Below are positions 23,340 to 36,141 of a DNA stretch of 64,000 bases, piece by piece. A program made the translations under genes and the position numbers. The stretch's first letter is position 1. Every line of letters starts with the position of its first letter. The notes under the pieces were generated by a model. It had not been told where the DNA came from. It made no database searches and was given only the letters and a program-made list of their open reading frames with translations. Origin of the DNA: Apostichopus japonicus (taxonomy: Eukaryota; Echinodermata; Holothuroidea; Aspidochirotida; Stichopodidae); contig NC_092565.1 of NCBI RefSeq assembly GCF_037975245.1, positions 8,840,999 to 8,904,998 on the forward strand, read 5' to 3'.

Positions 23340-26300
23340 ATGAGCAAGTGTATCATGGGCTTGATCTCCCAAACATTGAGTTACCCAAAAATTGATTGTG
23401 AAGGAGCCCAAATTAATTTTTTAATTAATCCTATACAAGAGTACTGGTTGTTTGTTTATATTGCAAGTATTAATTTACCTCATACCAACGGTACTGTATG
23501 TAGCAAACTTTCAAAACACTGTTCTGAAGTATAAAGTGTGTGTTGTGTTGCCAGGAAATTTTCAGCGACATAAAATTTAATTACTTTCATTTCGTTGCTC
23601 GCATATATAATCTGTGATTCATACAGTTACTGTGATTATTAATATTTTTGATATTATATTTTAACCATCTTGTTTTGTGGTTAGAGATTGTCAGTTGAAA
23701 TGTTAAGATATCATTTACAAGCTAAAAAAGCAAAAAGTAACAGTTTCACAACCTGAGTTACAACAGAAATCCTTCCTGCAATTTCATTTCTTGACCATGC
23801 AAATACTAGGAAACTATCTTGAGTGTGTTTATGCACTTTTCTTGACCTTCTCAAGTGGTAATCCAAGTACTCTAGTAGCTGATAGCACAGGACTCTCCCC
23901 CCTCTCAGATTTTCTAACTCTATATTAAGAAGCTTGCAACTGAACCTCAATTCTACAGTTACCAGTGATTTACAGATTTAACTTTCTGACCATTCTCCAT
24001 GATCATATCTCTCCCTTCAGATTTTGTTTGAAGTGTTCATTCAATCTTCTCTATGATTCCCTTTCTTGAATTACCCAAGGTTTTGGTTGAAAGAACTTTT
24101 CACTTTGATGCAACTGAGAGGCATTGCACTCTACAAGAGTAATAACAGCGACGGGATTACATTACAATTTAGGATTCTAACTCAGAGGCATAGTTGGGTG
24201 GCATTGACATATTAAACAAGAAAACTATCTGTATTCAAAATATTATACAAATCTTACAAGAGACTTGACAGCAAACCCTTATCAAGCCCTTCAAAACTTC
24301 TATTCACAGTATAAAAGACAGTTGGAGAGACATTCCAAGTAATTTTCTTTCAGGCTGTGAATGGAAAGGTTAATTTATGAGTTAGCATTTCCTTCCTAAT
24401 TGAGCCACCATGTCTCAAGGTACGTCCACAGAGTACTTATACACAGATATCAAAGCAACAGTAGCAGCAGCATGGGATTGCCAACAATGGGTCAATGGTT
24501 CCAAGAGTGTTCTTGTCTTGTAAACCAGTTTTATATCCAATATCAAAAATAACACAAAACAAGTATTGAGTATCAACACATGTACAGAGAAGCGTGGACA
24601 CTGGCCAATATGAATATATCTTCTTTTATGGGTAAATACAGTAATGCAGTCTAGTTGGTTCAAAACGAGGCCTGATCATGTCAACTTTTGTGATAGTGTT
24701 AAACATTCCTTGAACGGTCCAATCTACATTAAAGTGCATATACTGTACCTATCTACAGAGCATGCAAGCTTTACTGGACATATGTTTTTTTGTCTAGATG
24801 CAGAATATGACTTAATATTTACATGTAACCTTTAAAGCTGAATGTGTCAGAGGTGCCACACCACTGTCAACTAGCGTATTATTAGAAAAGGAGAAAGTTG
24901 TCACATGTGACAATCTCCTATCCTCAAATCTCCTTCTTTAAGTATATACTAACTACTGTATATAGAACACACGTTGCTTGGTAACCAAACAACTAGAAAA
25001 GTACCGGAGTCCATTTTGTATGCAGGAAATTTAAAGAAAAGAACAATTTACTGAAAGTAGAAAAGCAAAAATGTACCTTTTTCTGACAAATTACAACGAA
25101 TCTGCCGACAGATCTTCCATGAAGGGCTTAATAGCGTATGACCGAAGCATGCAATTATTTACAACATTAATGTTACAGCTTCAGGCAGGTTTGGCAAACT
25201 AATGTATATGTGACTATATCTATTAAGAATGGAGAGTGCTATAACAGTATAAAGGTACAGTACCTGATATGGTGACTGGTTTCTGTGGCTTCTCAAGGAT
25301 CTCTTCCTTATTCACTCCTTCCATTCTTTCCTTTGCTTTTCTCCAACCACAAATATCCCAAAGAAAAGCTAACTTTTACTACCAGTTTTATTTGTTTTTG
25401 TTTTTGTTTTCCGTTTTGCTTACATTATCCTGGAGACCATATTTTCAGACTGTAGCCAAAGAATGCATGTTGAAGCTATCTTCCAGATCGGCTATAAAAT
25501 CTTCATATAGATATGATTGTAGCACTGGCATGTCGTTGAAGTATACAGTGACAGTTGCATGCATATAACAAAATTTCCTGTCCCAGCAGAACAGGAGGCT
25601 GGCTGTCTCAGTTACTGATGATGATAGCCAAATTTTGTTTTCATTAGCTTTTGTTAAACTTGACACTGGTTCTACCAGTAAGAAAGTATTATTGTTGTGA
25701 TCGTTAAAGAGTTAAAGGTTGGACACTGCATAATTCACAACCATAACTGATAGAGAACTGTACTCAACTGGGGCATGGAAGTTTTCAAGTCCACAGTAAA
25801 CACATCAAACGTGTGTCACTTGTAAAGCATTACAACAACCAGGAGAAACAAGGCAAACAAAAAATTGGACAGCTTCAAATACATCAATAGATTGGAAGCA
25901 ACACTCCAACGGTAATTGACATGCACCTTACCACTGCTAACTGGTACATGCAGGTGTTCTGAATAACCACACTGCTGCCTGGATTCTCGATCGATCTGAT
26001 TAGAAAAACTAACTTCCTCACTCTGTCAGATACAGAAAGGGTTTTTTTCTCAAATTTCTCTTTCCCAATTTGTCAGTTGCAGTTTCTAAACTGCATCAGG
26101 TTTTCACGCTGTGAAAACAATCTCTAATAGTTGGCACTCTGTGTATGCTTTGCATGTGTGATGTGACAATATGCAGTAATTATGTATACTGCGATATCCC
26201 AAATAATACACCCATAGCTGGTCATAAGTATTTTAAGAAAAGGTTAAAAAATGTTACTTCTATAATGTCACATAGCAAGTAGCATTGCTCTTTCAATTCA

Positions 26301-26505
26301 CCACTTCCTCTCAGAAATAAATTTTCAGACGGCATTGCCACTTGATTCCACGCATATTAATGAAGCACTTGCTTACTTGATGAAATAAGAAGCCACACTA
26401 AAACTGGTAAATGTCACAAGAATTCATCACCATAAACCAATAAAATGTGCTTTTCAAAGCGGGGATGAATGTTAAACATCTCTTCTTTTTTTTCCCCCGT
26501 TGTAG
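23340..26505. other. Intergenic, nothing recognised
   Basis: About 3.1 kb of A+T-rich DNA. Open frames at 23711-23950, 24415-24663 and 25269-25568 are short, lack flanking splice consensus and have compositions typical of chance frames. The promoter and 5' UTR exons of the candidate gene starting at 26511 may be in this stretch but cannot be pinpointed. Confidence 0.5.
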
Positions 26506-26510
26506 GCAGT

Positions 26511-28889
26511 ATGGCATCGAAATCAGGTGATAAATCACACCTTACTAATTATCGTGACACAGTAAACTCAATAGTGTATATGCCTTATAACGAGCTGGAA
26601 AAGAATCTAGTCCAACGAGTGTTAACTTTGCAATCTGTTCCCAATTATTGATGCACACTGCAATTGATAGGTTCATTCACAAACAACAGAAATCCCACCA
26701 GTGATATAAGATATCAAACAGGATGCATATATACACTCGTTGCTACGGTGCTGACTTTGCGGTTAATACTGCCTGTTGCAATGTAGTTACTACTGTATAC
26801 AACATGTGCCTGGTACTGTACAGGCTGCTGTTAGCTGACCATTCACATTATATACTAGTGGAATTTTAAACACAGCTGGGTGAAGACTACATATCAATGA
26901 AATGGAATGTAAACCAATGGTTGGCTGCCATCAATATGATGAATCAATGAAATGTCAGGGATGGAACTTACGTCATGAATATGTATGAATCAGATTTAAA
27001 GTGTGTAATAAATTTAATTTGACGACACAGGACACAGCTTCACTGAAGTACTAAGGGATTGTCATCTCAGTGGCCATCAATCAAGAATTCTGTTTGGATT
27101 TCAGTCAATATTTCAAGTGTCGTGGGCACCGGCATAAGGGATAAAATTGACTTTTTCCAAATATCTGTAGCATCATATTTATATTTCTGCGATATAAATG
27201 GGTTGGTTTTCCATCAAGTATATTTGAAGTTGAGAAAGGGTGGGAGAGGTTAAGAAAGAGAGAGAAATTTATGGGCTGGCTATTGTCCTACTCAGTTAGT
27301 TCAATAAGGGATTAAGGTTTGTCAATGCGATTGGTTTAATAAAATCCTCTCATGTTTGGGATGCCATGTTTAAGTTCCTTCTCAAGACTGGTTCCTTCTC
27401 GTTGAGTAGTTCCGAATTTTCCATTTGCTTTTATATTTAAGGCAGCTTTTTGTGTGGAATGAGATTTTTCATTGCCGTCTGACCCCATGTAGGATTTTAA
27501 CTGATGTAGGTTTTCAAGTTGAACCAGTTGAAGCATGACTGAGTGATTTTACTGTAAATAAACCGGTTGTGCTACCCCACAACCTCAGGGACCGATTGTG
27601 GTTTACTTAAAAATTTGACCCTTTGGTCAGCCACACAATTACAATCTGAATTCAACCCCTTAAGAGGTCATCATTCTTACCCACAAATATGCTAGAAAGT
27701 CCGATAATGGTCACCCAAATTTTCAAATTTCAATATGCATTTTAATGTCAATCTTGCAGTAAGTTTGTCCACATTGCGATACTTAATTAATTAATAATTA
27801 TCAAATTATGAATTTCCTTTAATTGCTGGGAGTAGTTTGGAGAATCAGAACCTCCAAGAAATTACTTTTGAAAACTTAGAACTAGCAATTTTTCAGCATG
27901 CTAAACTTTGGGGTCCATAATGATGACCTTTAAAGTCTTGAAACCAACCTGCCCTAGTATTGTAGAAAGTTTGTATAAGTTTGCAACAAAAAAACAAGAG
28001 ACAATGTTTAAGAACAAACATGCAAGGAACCAAGGAATCTAAAAACAAATAAAAAACAAGACAACCTATGTTTATTAATGAAATGAGCAGTTGAATTTGA
28101 TCTCATCTCAGCAATTTGATGCAACCAGTACTACAATGACTGGAGATATACATGATATGTTGTGTTCTTTATGTTGCTTGTTCTTGTTGTTTTGAAATTG
28201 ATACTTAAAAGGCAATTAGGCCTCTTAGCCAATTAGTGATGATTTTGTTTGGCAAAATGAAAACTAACAAAAATATGTAAAGAAAAAGAGCAATGTTTCA
28301 GAAGTATCATCATCAGGTACAGCAGCTACTGGATGCAACACACATAGAGGGAGCTGTCCCACAATCCATTTCTGCTACTAACATATTAACATATTTAAGA
28401 TCTTGTCTGGTGGAAGATTTTGATATGTACATTGTCATCATAGTTCTAATTTTTCTTATTGTCCCCATTTGACATTTTCTTCTTGTAGGAATCTGGTTTT
28501 CAAATTCACCAGTTCCTCACCAAAAGCACCATTTGTTTGAACACATCAATTTGGTGAATGACGCAATGCAGGCAAATAGGCAAAATGAGCAACTAGAAGT
28601 AAGCACTCCCATTTCCGCAACAAATACACTCTTGCACATGTACACACAGTTGATTGCCTATAGATAACACATTACATACAAACTGCTAACGTACGTTTAC
28701 AGCCTTCCATGCCAAGTTCGTACGTACATAGCATAAGAAATTTATAAGAAATTTCACTGAAAATCAAGGAAGAAATTAATCTGTATTCTAACACGGTTTT
28801 GTTGTGACTACTGTAGGAACTGTATACAGCATGGGTTATGTCGCAATCTGGATTCGCACCAGATGATGTTACGTTCGCTACTGTTCAAA
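26511..28889 (+). CDS. Unrecognised gene, first three candidate coding exons (3' end not found)
   Basis: Exon a: a long pyrimidine tract and TAG acceptor ending at 26505, then ATG at 26511 and a CAG|GTGATA donor after 26526 (M A S K S plus one base). Exon b: 28489-28598, acceptor TTTTCTTCTTGTAG, donor GTAAGC; only the frame that takes two bases to complete the split codon is open, which is the phase exon a requires. Exon c: 28817-about 28889, acceptor CTACTGTAG, possible donor GTATAT. The joined reading is MASKSG, IWFSNSPVPHQKHHLFEHIN, LVNDAMQANRQNEQLE, ELYTAWVMSQSGFAP and DDVTFATVQ. The composition is protein-like and the phases agree, but I do not recognise the family; the last part weakly resembles a pentatricopeptide-type helix pair. 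A possible later exon with the right phase starts at 37850 ('SRFEERDFWVASMLYDTK'), 9 kb away and unproven. Confidence 0.45.
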
Positions 28890-30183
28890 GTATATTTGAA
28901 ATATCCATCCTAAACGATTTAAGTATCGTTTCTCTGCCAAACGCAATATTAGCGTTCTCATACTTTGAAAACATGTTTGGATTTTTTTTTTTATCAAACC
29001 ACACATGACAATGACATACATGTATACAAACATACTGTATGGAATGCATTATTTTAAATATATTAGTTAGAATTTTGTTAGATGAGAAAAAAAATTGGGG
29101 GGGAAAAAACCCCCTCTCAAATATATGTGCAAAAACAACCACCCTTGCTCAAAGTAACAGAAGCAGGTTTGCAAAGTAACTGCATATTCCGTACAGTACT
29201 GTAGAAATTTGTTGGATCATACAGTACCAAAGAAGGCTGACACGGTTTATACTGTAGTTGTGGCAGTTGGTGTAACCACAGAGAATAGCACCTAGTGCCA
29301 AACTCATAGCTTATACAAGTGATCCCATTATGGCAAGTTATGCAAGGTTAAGGTTAACAAACTTTTCTGACACTTACAAATAACTGTTTCCATGCAACAC
29401 TGCAGCAATCAGATACAGTGGTACCTGTAGAGATGGTTGCATGCAGCATGAATTACTGTTCCCTATCACAATGAAGTGACAACAATGAAGGATACCAATT
29501 AAAGGTTCAAAAAAGGTCATCTTGCCAACAATAACATGAATGTTTGGTTTTTAGTGTCTGGCAGTGCCAGCTGACAGGATAACTCTTTTGACTCAAAAAC
29601 ATATTCTATCATATGCCAGTAGACCAATATAAAATAATCATTGCTACCAGTCTAGGTTGTATTTCTGTAAAACTATATGGAGAATTGACAAGTGGAAAAT
29701 GCCAAGGCTCATCAACTAACGTGGTTGGTCTACTGTTAGTTATTTAAACCCACAGTCCATCAGATGCAACACAAAATGCAATATTAGGAGCCTCAAATCC
29801 AAGTTTATGCGTGCTCTGTTGTTAACTTGAAGTTGCAAGAACATTTCACTTTGATTTAACTGTTCACATTAAGGCTTGCACTGATGCGCCAAGCATCAGA
29901 CATCATAAATATAGCCTTAAAGGAACAATCCAGATACTTGACATAATTGTAAAGCTAAAACAGTAGCTACAAACTTCACCAGCACTCACTTTGTTTTTCT
30001 TTTTCCTTAAACTGTGACAAACCAAATACTAAAAATAAACATGCCTACAATTTATTCTTTCAAGGCTTTTAGTGATGCCTCCGGCCCTAATGCCTCACCA
30101 ATTTTAGCCAACTCAAATGTGATCATTTCCTTTCTGAGAGTAGTTCCCCTTGCATTCACAACCCTCTAAACTTACTTCTTAAC
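28890..30183. other. Non-coding, possible intron of the candidate gene
   Basis: The frame of exon c stays open to a TGA near 29008, but its composition changes to hydrophobic and low-complexity after 28890. No further acceptor-bounded open exon was found here. The stretch contains poly-T and poly-G runs near 28981 and 29097. Confidence 0.4.
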
Positions 30184-30253
30184 ACTAGGCCATCAGCTGA
30201 AGCTCAAAATGTGGCTGTAAAATCAGTTTCGTTCCAGCAACACCGGGTCTAGA
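30184..30253 (+). repeat. Left member of an inverted-repeat pair flanking the pseudogene
   Basis: The words GGCCATCAGCTGAAG, TTTCGTTCCAGCAAC and GGGTCTA occur in this order here, and in the same order on the minus strand at 34025-33962. Spacing between the words is similar but not identical. It may be the end of a roughly 3.8-kb mobile element. Confidence 0.7.
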
Positions 30254-32051
30254 CTTTTAATGCATTTTTGGGTAGTTTAATGCATCACAAACATTATATC
30301 AAAAGTTCTCCAAAAAAATTTCCTGCAGTATTTTTGTAACGCACCCTTGAAATTGGGTATGTTATGTAGACATTACGTGCTACGATGCTATGTATTAGGA
30401 ACACATGTGCTAACGTTAGATTTGGTACAGTGGTGCATACATACCACTCTTTTCTTTTATGTTTAATTACGACTGATATATTTTTTTTTGTATAATAGTT
30501 GGGTCAGGGTTACAAGAATGGTGGAAGAGGATTCTGGTCTAAGGGTCAGTGAGGGTTGTATTCAGGCATTACAAGTTGTGCCCTCCCCCCCCCCCCCCCT
30601 CCATTTTGGCCAAAATGGTAAAAAATCACATTTTCAACTTTGAAATATGAAATACAATTTTTGCACATTATAACTTAAGGGTTTTAATTATAAAAATGTA
30701 CCACTTTTAATAAACTCAGATATAATGCTTTGTAATAAATCAAATATTTTTAGATTTTCCCCCTATGTTATGAATGCATTTCGTCTGTGCATGTATACGT
30801 AAATATACACATATAATGAAAAGTTCCTCTCCATAATTGTTACACTCCCCATCCAAACTGTTTTACACATGTGACCCCCTCCCCCTCTACTTTACATGTA
30901 GCTAAATCCCTAGTTACAGTGAGATGTGCCAATGCCCCAAGACCAGTGAGTTATTTCTTTTGTATAAATCAATATATAAGTTGGCACACTAAGACATCAT
31001 GGCATATCGTAGATGTGAAATAAAGTTAGTCGGTATATATCCGTTACCTTAGTACTCTTTCTACAGTCTTCTGCAAAACTAGGTACTTTCTCCATGTTAC
31101 GGAAACGACATGTTTATAATTCGTATTCCTGCAAAAAGTGTTTCCAAGGGAGTTAACGTATAAAAGAAAAGATCGACAAGGTTTCGAATGGTATTTTGAA
31201 TAATAATAGTTCTATATTCTACAAATAATATGAATAATAAAGGTGAATGGTACAAATAAGTGAATAACGAAGACAGTTAACTTAAGCCCCAGATAGAAAG
31301 AAATAATGTATCTATTAAGACTGGGTCGATACACTCAATGGTGTAGTAGAGCTGGGCCTTTGCGATGATTCAAGATACAGGTTCTTCATCAAAAGGCGCG
31401 GCGAGGAATTAATAAGTGATTAAAAGTTCATCCAAGGACAGTTGTACTAGTTATAACAGGATCCACTTCAATTCACTGCATGGAAGTCAGATATGGTATG
31501 GAAAAGGGAAAGGTGAAGATAATTAGATGAAATGAAAGTCACTAAACACTTGAATATCCTTCAGTCAAAACTTGAACAGATGCACAAAACGTGTTAACAA
31601 TATGAATAAAACAGGTAACGAAATGTTACGGCAAAACAATAAAGAACCGTGATATTGGAACAGGGTCAGGGGCGATGGTTTCCCAACAACAGTGTATAAA
31701 CCTCTGACTGGTTTCAGGACGCGGTATTTGCGTCATCGTCATCAGTAAATGTAGTTGTGAATATGCAACAGGTAAAGCATGCCCATAACACCCTCCTCCC
31801 CCCTCCCCTCTCAGCAAAAAAAGTGTGATTTGAAGAAAATGTGGATATTTATCATAAGGTGTCTGGTAGGTAGGGTAATCTACGTAAAACTACTAATAGC
31901 TAAAATGAATATATGAATAAGATCATGTTTTCTGGTTCCTTTAAACTCTGGGGAACAAAATAATGACAACATGACTTTGAAAAAGTTAACCCTCTTCACA
32001 AACTTCAAACTTGATTAAAATTTCAGACTAAGATATCAAGATTTAACACCA

Positions 32052-33728
32052 TCACAGTTCATCCTCCAAATCATCTTCCCCTGCATCAACAATCTCAACA
32101 TCTTCTTGGAAGTTGCTGCAATTTCTATATTTACATAGGTCTGTACACGGTAGTTGTGCATTCATTCAGGAACATCTTCCTTTAAGACATTTGCCGACTC
32201 TACAGCTACTGCTGACACACTGAAGCAAAACATCTGGGTCAGGTGGCTTCGTCATCCAAGTGATTATAAGGTCATCATTTTCAAGTTTCCATCCATGTCC
32301 CTCTGGTGAGAGTGCATCAATCCTTTGCTGCAATGCCCTACTGTGAATAGCAGCCTGGTTGGTGCAGCGCTTAACATGCTGGATCAGAGCATCTTTTGTT
32401 GGTGGTAAACTCTGTTCTGAGGAGGAGATGAACAGAACACCTTGTACCATGAAATTGGATATTTTTGAGTCTCACATTTTATGATGGGGTACCAATATAA
32501 TTACAATTCAGCTAGAAATATGTTGCAAATTACTTTAATAATTTCAATGGAAAGATTAACCTGATATTGCATCTCAAAGCGTTTAGAGAATTTTTTAATT
32601 TGCCTTGGGGGAGGACCCCCATATTCCCAAAAGTCCTAGAACTAAGACAATTTTATTTATATACCATGTGATCTGCTCATCTTCTATGGACAAACAAAGA
32701 CACATTCAAATTTTGCAAACCAGTGTCATGCAAAAAAGAATTAAAACAGGCTTTTTTTGACAGTACAGTACATTATCTCTTAATGTTATGGTTAAATTAT
32801 ACAATGGTAGATTATATCTGTTACTAATAATAAAGGAGACAGATACTTGTTCATTTTGGTAAAGCTAGACAGGCTGACCATAAGACCTTGCAAACCTAAC
32901 CTTATTGCACCTTTGTTACACTTATTTTTCTAACTAATATAATATCTCTATCATTCAAATAAAGGGCCACAGTAAGAAAAATATGAAGCCTGTATTTAAC
33001 ACTTACAGTAGGCTAGTGCCCCAGATGAAGAATTTGAAACAAATTTCCATTCCTACCACCTTATAACAAAACAAATCAGATGACCATGCCACTAATTATA
33101 TTATGTTCAGGTCCAACACTGTGCCCTTTGACTTGGATTCTATCCCTCAAGAGCTACTGATCTTGCATTATGCAACTTCTCTTAACACTTCAACTATGCC
33201 ACAGAAGTACAAGTAGAGTCGTGTAGTATGCTTAGGCTTACCTCCATCGAAAGTCTCTGCCTGCTGCAGCTTGTCCTGCACCCGTTTGCAACGCCGAGTA
33301 ATGTATTGTTTCTTTTCCCACATATAATAAATTGAACAGGCAATACACCAGAGCTTCTGCTTGGTTTCCTCGATCTTTTCCGTCAATTCTTCGTTTAAAA
33401 TCATATGGGGTCTCCTCTGGAACTGTCCGTTTTCTTGCAGCAATGTGCTTGCTATCAATGAACCGCCTGTAACACTTATCGTGGAACCCCATCATACTAT
33501 GCTGTTGAACACACGCTTGATCGTAGTAGGCCATGGAGTAATCAGTAGTACGGCGATATCACTGTCTCCGCCGCTGAGATTAAGCCAATCTTTAGCGCAG
33601 GAAGTAACTTTAGACCATCGTTTATTCGTCAGTGCCTTGACTGCTTCAAATTTTACAGATTCAATGTGCACTGAGCACTGTACATTTTCGTGTGTCGGAG
33701 ACTGACTAGCGCCCGTGGGAGCCGCCAT
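32052..33728 (-). pseudogene. Disrupted two-exon gene of a repetitive Cys-containing family, probably mobile-element associated
   Basis: Exon 1 runs from an ATG at 33728 to a GTAAGC donor after 33242. Exon 2 runs from a TCCTCCTCAG acceptor (first base 32416) to a TGA at 32052. The junction is phase-compatible and joins 'KLQQAETFDG' to 'EQSLPPTKDALIQHVKR'. Exon 1 starts 'VKFEAVKALTNKRWSKV', then the recognisable 'GFHDKCYRRFIDSKHIAA' lies in another frame, and 'CIACSIYYMWEKKQYITRR' returns to the first frame. Two compensating frame changes are therefore needed, roughly at 33560 and 33410. Exon 2 has a TGA at 32168-32166 between 'GKCLKGRCS' and 'MNAQLPCTDLCKYRNC', where the Cys-rich pattern suggests a Cys. 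As I remember them, relatives in corals, fish and echinoderms have a long middle region between the 'AETFDGG' and 'LPPTKDAL' blocks; it is absent here. This reads as an internally shortened, inactivated copy. No function is assigned. Confidence 0.7.
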
Positions 33729-33961
33729 GTTTGTTGTTTTCTACAAAGATTGCACACAGAACTCATGGCTCATTGGACAATTCATATCACATGGTACAGA
33801 TATATACTTTTGAACGTAAAACGGCAGGTTTCTTAACATACGCAATAAAAAATATAGTTCGATCTTTCGAGCGGAATTGCAAAAAAACTGCAGGAAAGTA
33901 CATGGAGAACTTTTGGATCATTAATCTTAGTTAATTTATGTATTCAATGCTGTAGAGAAAT

Positions 33962-34025
33962 TTTAGACCCGCAGTTGCTGGAACGAAACAAGCGAATTTC
34001 GACCTTCAGCTGATGGCCTACACTG
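33962..34025 (-). repeat. Right member of the inverted-repeat pair
   Basis: The inverse complement shares GGCCATCAGCTGAAG, TTTCGTTCCAGCAAC and GGGTCTA with 30184-30253. It lies about 230 bases upstream of the start codon of the disrupted gene, so the pair brackets that gene. Confidence 0.7.
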
Positions 34026-34029
34026 AGGG

Positions 34030-35225
34030 TGAGATTCATTTCATTTTTTTAGTGTATGTAAATAAATTTATTCATTAGTGGAACTGCCAGAAAAAAAGTG
34101 AAAACATTTGGCAAATACTGTGCAGAATATTTGAGTAAAACAGACCTAAAACTTGCTGTTGAATAATCATTGAACAGGAAAGGTAGTAGTGCTGATAGTG
34201 GACTCTTTCATTTGTAGTCGATTAATCGCATAGCTCTTCTTGCGGTTCCTGCGATTACAGTGATGATGTCATCACTGTCACCTTACATTGCAGAAATACA
34301 GTCAAAACAATCTTTCTCCATGGTGCACTGTCTTTATTTGTTCTTCGTGTCTTAACGTGTGGTGTCTAAATCATGTTAAAACATCTGCCAAACAAAAACT
34401 GTGAACAACTTTCAATCTACAACATTTCTTAAAATCCTTCATAGTAAACCAATACTTTCGAAAGAATCTACGAGGCTTCTACAACTACTAGCACTAATAA
34501 AAGCAAATGTGCAATTGCAAACAATGAATAGATGTAACATTGTAACGGTGTAATGATTAGTAGGCAAGAGTTTTGAGTAGAAGGACGTTCAACATTCTAG
34601 GCTAGGTTCTAGCCTTGCGCTGTAGCAGGCATATATTTTGCACATTGAAATTTAACTACACTGCAATCGACACACTTGATCAGACATCCAATAAATGTGA
34701 ATCAGGCCAGTAATGAAGTAATTGTAAACATGTTTGAAGAAATGACTAATAGTAAACGCATGAATCTAACCGAAGCAGGTGCTTGCCAATTTTTCACACA
34801 GCACAGTGCTAGTGTAGCATTGTGAAAACCTATACTTTTGCGATATTTGCTGACAAACTGCTTTAGTTTAGATTTTGATAGGTTAGGCTATTTTTCAAAA
34901 GCAGATTACACGTAGTGCTAGCTTGTAGTGGAGTAATCACAACTTAGGTTTTGAGCGCTATTAATCAACTTCCAAAGTGTAATAGAGACAACTGGTGATT
35001 AATTAATTACGTCTATCAGCACTAAAAGGTGGTATAAAGGAATTATTCAAACCATCTTCTTTTCCAAAATACTATGAATAAACTGTACTGTATGGCTGAC
35101 CTCCTAAGTTGGGCTACCAAATGGATTTGAGCTTACCTTAAGATAGTCTGCAGGTTGTCCCTACAGTAACTCAGCTTTCCAAAAAACAAAAGCAAAAAGC
35201 AAAAGCAAAAAGCTAAAGCACTGAC
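34030..35225. other. Intergenic, nothing recognised
   Basis: No open frame with splice support on either strand. A short AAAAGC repeat (35180-35220) lies at its right end, directly beyond the donor of the candidate exon at 35226-35355. Confidence 0.5.
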
Positions 35226-35355
35226 TGAGTTTATAGTGTGCTTTTGTTTCAAATCAGAAAACCACTGGCTAAGTAATTCGTTGTCAGTAATTCCATATAA
35301 CTCCCTGTAATACCTATAGGCAGTTGCAAATGTTCCATCATGTGAGACTGAAGGA
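35226..35355 (-). CDS. Isolated candidate internal exon, unknown protein
   Basis: On the minus strand a TCTTTGTGTAATCCACAG acceptor precedes 35355, and a GTCAGT donor follows 35226. The one open frame gives one base plus 43 codons, including 'HDGTFATAYRYYRELYG' and 'ITDNELLSQWFSDLKQKHTI'. The charged, aromatic-rich composition is unlike neighbouring chance frames. I recognise no family and found no partner exon on this strand nearby, so it may be an exon of a gene mostly outside my detection, a relic, or a coincidence. Confidence 0.3.
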
Positions 35356-36141
35356 CTGTGGATTACACAAAGACCTACTGTACCAGCAGACTTATACAAG
35401 ATATATAATTGATAAGAGCACTACATATAGTGTTTAAAGTGGATCGAAGGAAACACTTGGTCCAATTTTGATGGCTGTAGAGTTGGAGTTACCTAATCTT
35501 TCCACAAAACCTTTGTGTTAGCTGGCCAGCTATTCTTCTACAGGCAAATTTCCCAATAATATCTTCTCGATAAAACTCATGTCATTCGATTCAGCAATGA
35601 TTACAGTAAAATTGCAAAGATTGCAAAATAAGGAAACAAACTCACAAATATTCTCGTAATCTTCAAAGACAATGTGAAGGAGTATTACTGTATTTGTCTA
35701 TGCCTTACGTGAAAGCATATGACTACTAACAGTCAGCAATGACTTTCAAAAAGCTTTATAACTTGTCATTCATCTTTAGAACAAGGCTAATTGAAGGTAA
35801 GGACTTATCTTAGCAAATACATCTTTCCATTGTTATACCAGTGTATACCTCAGATATGGAGTATTTGTCATCGTTGATTAATGTGATAACAGGAATATTA
35901 CTGTTTACTGAAGATATGTATAGTAAACAGCTATCTGGCTAGGGGTGCTGTACAGTACATGTATTACTGTTACAGTATGTTAGTAACCCCAGTGATTCAT
36001 TTACTTAATGTAAATAAATACCAAACCAGTAGCTATGTACAGTAGGCGAGAGTAACAGGAGTACAGTACTAAATCAATCCTTCATTGCAGAATATTGTTA
36101 ACAGATTATTTGTTGCATGTCATTATGTGGCATCAACATTT

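Noticed and set aside
23147-23356. Open frame giving 'ADPGFRRRGGPDGK'
   Set aside because: This peptide is a known type of false prediction from the end of a short DNA transposon; the DNA is the element described at 23190-23337.
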